From Coprinopsis marcescibilis (taxonomy: Eukaryota > Basidiomycota > Agaricomycetes > Agaricales > Psathyrellaceae): a DNA stretch of 14,976 bases. The stretch spans positions 1 to 14,976 of the forward strand of contig ML210571.1 of the NCBI GenBank assembly GCA_004369085.1. The letters are read 5' to 3'. This document shows, piece by piece, positions 9,901 through 14,976 of this stretch (position 1 is the stretch's first letter; the number at the start of each line of letters is the position of its first letter). The notes under the pieces are model-generated. The model was not told where the DNA came from. It did not search any database and saw only the letters and a list, made by a program, of their open reading frames with translations. Made by a program: the position numbers and the translations under genes.

Positions 9901-11260
9901 TGGTGGTGATCGTCAGGGTTGTAGGTTTGGAAAAGAGGTTGAAGATGCTTGCAAATGTTCTTCATGTCATCAATAGTAACCCCATCATGAGCGTACAGAG
10001 ATGAAAAGCCAGCAAGGGACAACGGTTCTTGCAGGATGACCATTGCCCCCATCACTTTTTCGTACATCTCTCTGAAGTGCGCATCCGACCAGGGCAGTTT
10101 CGACAAGATTACTGAGTAAATCTCATCCAACCTTTCCGTTGGGCCTGTGGTGTTCGTTGTAAGACTGGCCTTGGGCTTAACCAGTGCCTCAAGTTGGAGG
10201 ATAGGGTTGAAGGCGATTTCCAGGTAGTTGATTACGGTGGCGGCCCATAAAAACACGCCTTCCGTTCTTTCCACAAAGGCTTGCAAAAGCTCTTCGGAGA
10301 TGGAAGTGCCATATGTGGTTCTAGAGACACGGTGCCTGATGTATCTATCAAGGTCGCGGTGGTTATGAACACCAGCTAGCGAGTACGATGCACGTCGAAT
10401 ATGGGCGGATTTGTCGAGAAACGACATAACTTGAGGCTCCGGTCGTGTCATGAGAATGAACTTGAAGGAGGATGGGAGTGATGGGAGGGAGTCGCGAAGT
10501 AGGGTTAGAAGCTTGATGTCCAATGCCCCGTCCAGGCCATCGATTACAACCACGAGCGGCCATTTCGATGGTAAACCTCTCGCGACGGGAATGATAATTT
10601 CGTCGAATTGTCGTGCTGGTGATGCAGTGGCCAGAGTGAGGTCCTCAAGAAGCATCCCACCGATGCACCGTCTAGTTTGATCGTTTATGCTGAGCAGGCC
10701 ACGAATTACTGCTCCCAGGACCTGCGAGGCTATTGAACCTCCCTGCTTCGGTCGACAGAAATAACTAGCAACAAGGTGGCCTTTTGAATGAAGAAGTTGG
10801 CACACACTATGCGCTAGCGATGTTTTCCCGCTCCCTGCTGCGTCTGCGAGCAGATACGTGTTGTGGGACCCTTCTGGACAATGGTTGACCCAAGATACGA
10901 GTTCTTCGATATGATTGGCGCGAGTTTCAGCAAGACATGCCTGTGAGCGGTCCCAGAAGCAGTCCTTTGGATCAGGTATGCCTCGGAGAACTTCAAAGAG
11001 CTCCAAAGTGGATCCATTGAATGCTGCTAATCGATCAGTCTTTCAAACGGTATTACGATGAAATTTGAACTCACATGGATAATTGTAGTAGTTGTTCACC
11101 GTATTGGATACATCCCTTCCTGCTCTGGTGACTTGCGCATCTTTCAGCTGGACGTTGAGTCGACTCTCGTCACTGGTAACGAGCTCCAGAAGCTGGATAC
11201 TGCGTCATACAACTGGCCATATGTGTACTTGCTGAATGACCACACCTTGTCCGAGTTCAT
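6990..11260 (-). CDS. NACHT-TPR NLR-type STAND protein (spliced)
   Basis: Two long open frames join into one gene: exon 11026-9483 (NACHT) runs in phase 0 through a 51-bp intron (9482-9432, GTGAGT...GCAG) into exon 9431-6990 (TPR). Upstream, exon 11192-11075 (about 40 codons) joins by a 48-bp intron (11074-11027). A proposed first exon 11260-11246 (five codons) is uncertain. The sum is about 1,372 residues. Domains in order: short N-terminal part with the Asn/Tyr stretch SNTVNNYYNY; NACHT with Walker A AAGSGKTS (10847-10820), Walker B VVVIDGLDG (to 10527), MTRPEP and a winged-helix-like region; then about ten TPRs ending in AIxxxEEAIxIxRxLL-type helices. A roughly 220-residue Pro/Ser/Asp/Glu/Gln-rich insertion (8039-7368) separates the last two TPRs. 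Fungal NLRs are cytosolic switches in non-self recognition and cell death; that role is inferred from the family. No recognisable effector domain is seen at the N-terminus. Confidence 0.87.
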
Positions 11261-11452
11261 CCGGCACAGGCGTAGGATTCCTTATCCTCGGAAACACTGT
11301 CTTCGGTGCAGGTGCACAGCTGAAGGGCTAGTGTTGAGACGAGTGACTAGTCGTCGGCGATTTAATCAATGTCGTGACGGCCATGATCATGAATGATGAA
11401 GGCGAAGCTGGTCCGTGCGATTGATGGCTAGCACGCAAAAATCGTCGCCTTC

Positions 11453-11460
11453 TTTTTATA
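11453..11460 (-). promoter_or_regulatory. TATA-like box upstream of the NLR gene
   Basis: TATAAAAA on the minus strand, about 195 bp above the proposed ATG at 11260. The distance is long for a core promoter, so either the leader is long or an unrecognised first exon lies between. Weak support. Confidence 0.2.
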
Positions 11461-12033
11461 ATAACAAGGGCAACAGAGGAACATCATCTAACGATGATCT
11501 GCGAAATACAACCATGGGGACAAGATTCTGACCGAAAATCGGACGTTGTCGAGTAAGTTTTAGCTCGGGGCTTTTAGCTCAAACTCATATAAATCCTTGA
11601 GCCGTACTTAATATTAGTGCAATATCACCCCGTTCCGCTATACATGCAGCTTGGTGAGTCTCCATTGTCCACTTCGCAGATTACATCTTATAAAGGTTGC
11701 CATCGCGGCACTGTACAAGTTGTCCACCTGAACTTTTGTTCAGCCTGTGTTTGACTGCAATCCAAGTTCTTGTGCACTCACGCCTTCCTATGGTAGATTA
11801 AAACTCGCAAAGGCAGGCGACAGACTCAAGGTTGGAGTTGGAGATGAGTCATTACTAGCGCTGCTTTGGTGACTTAACGTTGTCGTGGGACGGTCGAGTG
11901 AGACCGCAGAGACTTCCGAAGGAGGTCTCTGCAGACGGATTCGGATCCCTGCTGCAGGGTTGGTAGTGTAGAGGCTGCGACTTGGCTGGTCGCGCAAGTG
12001 TTCGGAACGGGGAATAGTCGACCAGAGGTGCAC
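11461..12033. other. Intergenic region, no gene supported
   Basis: An 81-codon minus-strand frame (12033-11788) opens with GTG, has no useful ATG and is rich in Ser, Pro and Thr. It could be the start of a retroelement gag-like frame given the LTR-like sequence to its right, or chance. Elsewhere there is only a short direct repeat, TTTTAGCTC, near 11560-11580. No RNA gene or domain was recognised. Confidence 0.35.
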
Positions 12034-12480
12034 GGGCGCTAAACAGCCGTGCTAAGCGATTCGAAGCGGGTGCTCGCGAACCGGGAACCTAGAGAAAATA
12101 TAGGGAGCTATAAAACGGGAAAAGCACAGCGTTAGTACGACGAGGGCCTTCACAAAGGCTTACAAGACGAGATACGACGAGGTGCGACGAGAGACGAGGG
12201 TCCCACACGAGGGACTGTAGACACCACGGGTGCAGAGAGAGAAGGGAGAGCGATGGTGAGCAAAGCAGGAAGGGTCGAGACGAGGCAAAGAGAGAGAGTC
12301 GGGGTGAAAAACACGATGTATTTGAACTAAATACCCACTGGTAATAAGCTACCGAATCTCGAGGTGAATACCTCGGTTTTTATACTACACAGGGATGGTC
12401 CGTGCTAAAAAGGGTACAAACAAACTTGTTAGGCCTTCGATCGCACCTAACTAAGACCTTGACGGGGTACGAAAAATCTC
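12034..12480 (-). mobile_element. Possible LTR-retrotransposon promoter/leader fragment
   Basis: On the minus strand this region has a clear TATA box (TATAAAAA, 12384-12377) followed by a hairpin (CGAGGT-GAAT-ACCTCG, near 12360-12376), then pyrimidine-rich sequence and a run of CTCGTCG/CTCGTC units (about 12215-12135) leading into the Ser/Pro-rich open frame at 12033-11788. That order is reminiscent of U3-TATA-R-U5-leader-gag in basidiomycete Ty3-like elements. I could not find paired LTRs, a primer-binding site, or any protease, reverse transcriptase or integrase sequence, so at most it is a solo or truncated remnant. Confidence 0.3.
12135..12215. repeat. Degenerate ACGACGAG-type short repeats
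   Basis: ACGAG or ACGACGAG occurs at least six times in about 80 bp with irregular spacing, followed by purine-rich GAGAGA runs at 12237-12300. It reads as simple-sequence expansion inside the LTR-like leader and is not coding. Confidence 0.5.
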
Positions 12481-12483
12481 GTT

Positions 12484-12912
12484 CTACCATCTAAATACAG
12501 TATGTCCAAATATAGGTAAGTAAAGTCCAAAAAGGGAGAAACACGAAACAACGATCATGTGCAAAGGTTCAGTGGTCATGTGAGAGGGCGCGTCGAGCTC
12601 CCTGAGGAGGCGAGACGCATCCTCTACAGTAGTACTGCTGCCTATTGGTACGACGCGATGGGAACCCCGTTGCAGACTATTGTCTGAAACAGAGGCAACC
12701 CTCACGACTTCCTTTTCTTTCCCCCGTTTATCGTGCGCTCTTACTTGCCTTTCCTTTGCCTTTTCCTTCTCTGCAAGTTCCTTAAGCAATTTCTCGCGCC
12801 GTAGCCTTGTCTGCTCCACTATTGCGTTCTTAGACTCCTCTCTTCGCTGTTGCGCTACTTCTTGTTCAGACCCCCTGTCGACCGCCTGCGTGAGTACTTT
12901 ACACTGACCCAC
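12484..12912 (-). CDS. Charged coiled-coil open frame, unknown, no ATG (doubtful exon)
   Basis: A 142-codon open frame whose middle part has coding-like composition: RREESKNAIVEQTRLRREKL continuing into a Lys/Glu-rich helix, then a Ser-rich segment and a VEDASRLLRELDAP stretch. It begins at GTG; no ATG precedes the charged part. A splice acceptor (CTCACGCAG, near 12889) in front of the charged segment would allow it to be an internal exon, but the sequence upstream runs into AT-rich satellite-like DNA without an obvious first exon. The tail (VSCFSLFGLYLPIFG) looks like non-coding read-through, and a donor earlier in the frame is likely. No family was recognised. It may belong to a degraded mobile element. 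Confidence 0.3.
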   Translation of the reverse strand: MGQCKVLTQAVDRGSEQEVAQQRREESKNAIVEQTRLRREKLLKELAEKEKAKERQVRAHDKRGKEKEVVRVASVSDNSLQRGSHRVVPIGSSTTVEDASRLLRELDAPSHMTTEPLHMIVVSCFSLFGLYLPIFGHTVFRW

Positions 12913-12919
12913 GGCTCTA

Positions 12920-13020
12920 TATATACGGTATGTGCACTACACGTACACCATATGTATACAACATGTACACAACATGTGCACGTTATGTACACATTATGAA
13001 GAGTGTATGTGTTCTCTACG
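12920..13020. repeat. Diverged GTAC/TGCA-rich flank of the satellite
   Basis: This AT-rich stretch contains many short TGTAC, GTACAC, GTGCAC and ATATGT motifs resembling the core of the neighbouring 22-bp repeat but out of register, as expected for older, diverged copies. The sequence TATATATA is also present near 12918-12925. Confidence 0.45.
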
Positions 13021-13248
13021 TAGACTGGATGACCGGTGTACGTACACTATATGACCTGTGTACATACACTGGATGACCTGTGTACATACACTGGATGACC
13101 TGTGTACATACACTGGATGACCTGTGTACATACACTGGATGACCTGTGTACATACACTGGATGACCGGTGTACATACACTGGATGACCGGTGTACGTACA
13201 CTATATGACCCATGTATGTAGACCGGATGACCTGTGTACGTACAGTAT
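13021..13248. repeat. 22-bp tandem satellite, ten copies in perfect register
   Basis: ATGACC recurs at 13029, 13051, 13073, 13095, 13117, 13139, 13161, 13183, 13205 and 13227, exactly 22 bp apart with no indel. The five copies from 13051 to 13160 are identical. Each unit holds a self-complementary or nearly self-complementary core: TGTACGTACA in the copies at 13029, 13183 and 13227, TGTACATACA in the central ones. The copies at 13029 and 13183 are identical to each other and flank the homogenised centre. The 22-bp period puts repeats through all frames and makes long but meaningless minus-strand ORFs. Confidence 0.95.
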
Positions 13249-13499
13249 ATGTACCTATTTATAAATGACTGCTAAAATTAGTCAAAAAGGGTTCCCTCGT
13301 TGCGAAATAAATGTTACACATTTAAAAAAAAAAAGGCATGTAAAGGAATTGAACTTGAGGCCAAAGAGAACACAGGTGGCAATATTACTGCTACACTACA
13401 GCAGCTTGCAAAACTGAATACACAACACTCAATATAGTCCAAAGGGGTTTTGGAATATTTTTAAAAAGTCGCTTTTTTTTTCGGTTTTGGCCGGTGCGA

Positions 13500-13539
13500 C
13501 CGGAAAAATCCGAAATTCGAGAATTTCGGATTTTTCCGG
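13500..13539. repeat. Perfect 19-bp inverted repeat with 2-nt loop
   Basis: CCGGAAAAATCCGAAATTC (13500-13518) pairs exactly with 13521-13539 across GA. A further CCGG lies at 13491-13494. Sequences alternating CCGG, A-runs and TCCGAAAT are common at the ends of fungal hAT-like elements as I recall them, so this may be the subterminal hairpin of such an element, possibly the one carrying the gene at 14599. No partner end is in the window. Confidence 0.85.
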
Positions 13540-13587
13540 CCCCAAGCTAGACTACCAAATCTGTGGCTGCCCGGCGTGGGAAAGGCC

Positions 13588-13613
13588 CCTGATGAACTGT
13601 ACAGTTGATCAGG
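13588..13613. repeat. 26-bp palindrome with one mismatch
   Basis: CCTGATGAACTGT followed directly by ACAGTTGATCAGG; the halves are complementary except for one G-G pair. It lies between the 19-bp inverted repeat and the C-rich repeats. It could be a recognition site or a transposon subterminal motif; the function is unknown. Confidence 0.7.
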
Positions 13614-13689
13614 ACTCCTGACCCACACGTTTCTTCTCTTTCTTTCTTCTTCCTCCCTCTGCCCACACCCCGTTTCTTCCACAACACCT

Positions 13690-14480
13690 CTGCTCCGCCG
13701 TCACCGCCCGCCCTTCCGCATCGCCACCGCCACCTTCTGCCTACGGCGTGAGCGCTCGCGCCCACGCTTCGCCCGCCTGCCCTTCCTCGTCACCCTCACC
13801 GCCCGCCCTCCCGCATCGCCACCGCCAGCTTCTGCCCACGCTCCGCCCGCCCGCCCTTCCTTGTCGCCTCCGGGCTGTGCGTCGCCGCCAGCGCTCGTTA
13901 GCGTCTGTCCGCTCACCCGCGCCCGCCCGCCCTTCCTCGTCGCCTTCGGGCTGCGCGTCGCCGCCTGTCCGTTCACCCGCGCCCGCTGTTAGCGCCTGTC
14001 CGCTCGCGCCGTCACGACAGCGCTCGCCCGCGCCCGTTCTTAGCGCCCGAGTGCCAGCTTCTCACTGCTCACCCGTGCCCATCCGCTCGCGCTGCCAGCG
14101 CCCGAGTGCCCGCTTCTCACCGCTCGTCCGTGCCCATCTGCTCGCTCGCGCCCGTTGTCTGATTGCGCCCGTCTGCTCGCGCCCGTCCACTTGCGCTGCC
14201 AGCGCCCGTCCGCTCGCTCGCGCCTGTCATCTGCTCGCGCCCGTTGTTTGTCCGCGCCTGTTGTTTGTCCGCGCCCGTTGTCTGCTCGCGCCCGCCAGTG
14301 CCCGGCTGCTCGCGCCTGTCAGTGCCTGCTCCGGATCGCTTTTCCGTGCCCATCTGCTTGCCCTTGTCAGTGCCCGTTTGCTCGCGCTTGCCCCCTTTGT
14401 TGCCACTACTGCCTTCTGCCTGTGGTGTGAGTGCTTGCGCTCGTCAGTGCCTGCTGACTTGCCCTTCCTTGTTGCAACTG
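13690..14480. repeat. C-rich degenerate repeat block
   Basis: About 790 bp of C-rich DNA made of degenerate units such as GCTCGCGCCCGT and GCCAGCGCCCG. Larger duplications are embedded: a 41-bp block at 13701-13741 recurs at 13796-13836 with two mismatches (offset 95), and a block around 13861-13890 recurs 76 bp later with a few. Open frames of up to 258 codons run through it on both strands, but they are Arg/Ala/Ser/Pro or Gly/Thr monotony produced by the base composition. I do not regard them as genes. Confidence 0.75.
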
Positions 14481-14598
14481 CTGCCTGTGACTGCCTGCTG
14501 GCATTTGTACCACGTAGATTGTAGTTACTCTTAACCATGTTCGTAACATTTTTTAATAAATTTATTTGTGAAAAATCATTAATATATCTTAAAGTGCT

Positions 14599-14976
14599 AT
14601 GCCACGAAACACCCAGAACTCCCAGCGGGCTGCTCAACAGGCTGCTGTTTCCTCTGAGCCTCATCAATCCAAGCCAAAGCGTAAGAAGGCTGCGGAAAGT
14701 GAAGGAGAAGAGGAACAAGATATGCTACGAGCAGGCAGGAAGCGCAAATCTAAAAGGTCTGTTTCATTTAATTATCTTCATTCACTGTTGCTTACTTGTA
14801 TCTCAGAGCGGAAATCATCTTAGAAGAAGAAGATATTACAGTTGCACCACCCCCCCGTTCCAAACAGTCTAATTTGTCTAAGCCCACTGCTACTACTGCT
14901 CGTGAGCGCCGTGTTGTTCCACCAGCTCTGGCAAAGAAACTTCAGCCAAAGAAGCTCGAGGAGGAGGAGGAGGAGG
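14599..14976 (+). CDS. Basic, low-complexity protein, N-terminal part (two exons, partial)
   Basis: Exon 1 (14599-14756) starts at the first ATG after an AT-rich leader and encodes MPRNTQNSQRAAQQ, KPKRKKAAESEGEEEQD and RAGRKRKSKR: two basic nuclear-localisation-like clusters around an acidic patch. A 50-bp intron (14757-14806, GTCTGT...ATCTCAG) joins in phase to exon 2 (14807 to the window end), which encodes AEIILEEEDITVAPPPRSKQ, then an Ala/Thr/Lys-rich stretch ending in a poly-Glu run. Without splicing the frame stops at about 14823, so the intron is supported by the open downstream frame and a pyrimidine-rich acceptor; the donor is less typical. The protein is cut by the right edge. Such leaders occur on nuclear DNA-binding and transposon-encoded proteins of Agaricomycetes, but no domain is visible yet. 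Confidence 0.6.
14958..14976 (+). repeat. (GAG)n trinucleotide run at the window end
   Basis: Six GAG triplets in frame with the gene starting at 14599, giving poly-glutamate; the run continues beyond the window. Such runs are prone to length change. Confidence 0.85.

Larger units (their letters stand above)
13249..13690. other. AT-rich non-coding stretch with a possible DNA-transposon end
   Basis: No gene is visible. The stretch contains an 11-A run (13324-13334), a T run in CGCTTTTTTTTTCGG (13471-13483) and two strong palindromes described separately. The change from AT-rich to GC-rich sequence at about 13480 is abrupt. Confidence 0.5.

Noticed and set aside
12994..13213. Repeat-peptide frames over the satellite
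   Set aside because: A 22-bp unit cycles through all three frames, so any stop-free unit gives such frames by chance.
13021..13248. CRISPR-like array
   Set aside because: The units are directly adjacent with no unique spacers, and the setting is eukaryotic; it is a tandem satellite.
13748..14524. 258-codon plus-strand frame in the C-rich block
   Set aside because: Composition-driven Ala/Arg/Ser/Pro monotony; equally long frames exist in other registers and on the other strand.

Overview
The window looks like accessory, transposon-rich DNA from a filamentous basidiomycete, most likely an Agaricomycete. The evidence is short GT-AG introns (mostly 44-75 bp) with CTAAC-like branch sites, a Plavaka-type transposase gene, a NACHT-TPR protein of the fungal NLR type and a TKL-style kinase gene broken by many small introns. 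The genus cannot be read from the sequence. Almost all gene content up to about 11.3 kb is on the minus strand, and most of it is spliced, so single open frames understate the genes.

Layout. 1-1501: 5' half of a Plavaka-type DNA transposon gene (minus, five exons, cut by the left edge). 1521-1823: relic of a NACHT gene that is a close paralogue of the intact gene at 7-11 kb; the transposon end lies beside or inside it. 1830-2700: no convincing gene. 2709-3962: seven-exon protein kinase gene of 308 codons with all catalytic residues and a 15-nt micro-exon. 4115-4275: decayed copy of two of its exons. 4399-5000: broken M43 (MEP1/pappalysin-type) metalloprotease pseudogene. 5020-5901: very long inverted repeat with 398-bp arms, gapless, the inner 317 bp perfect, and an 86-bp spacer. 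5902-6989: no gene seen. 6990-about 11260: spliced NACHT-TPR NLR of about 1,370 residues, with a roughly 220-residue disordered insertion inside its TPR array and a G in place of the acidic residue of Walker B. 11400-12480: non-coding sequence with LTR-like promoter features on the minus strand. 12484-12912: charged coiled-coil open frame of uncertain status. 13021-13248: ten-copy 22-bp satellite with exact register. 13480-13613: palindromes resembling a DNA-transposon end. 13690-14480: C-rich degenerate repeats. 14599-end: start of a two-exon plus-strand gene for a basic, nuclear-looking protein, cut by the right edge.

Taken together this is a birth-and-death neighbourhood of signalling genes: one intact NLR plus a relic, one intact kinase plus a relic, and a dead secreted protease, interleaved with several kinds of mobile or palindromic DNA. 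The kinase and NLR may share a self/non-self or stress-signalling role, but that is inference from co-location only. The most striking unexplained objects are the long inverted repeat, which would fold into a hairpin about 400 bp long if transcribed, and the phased 22-bp palindromic-core array.
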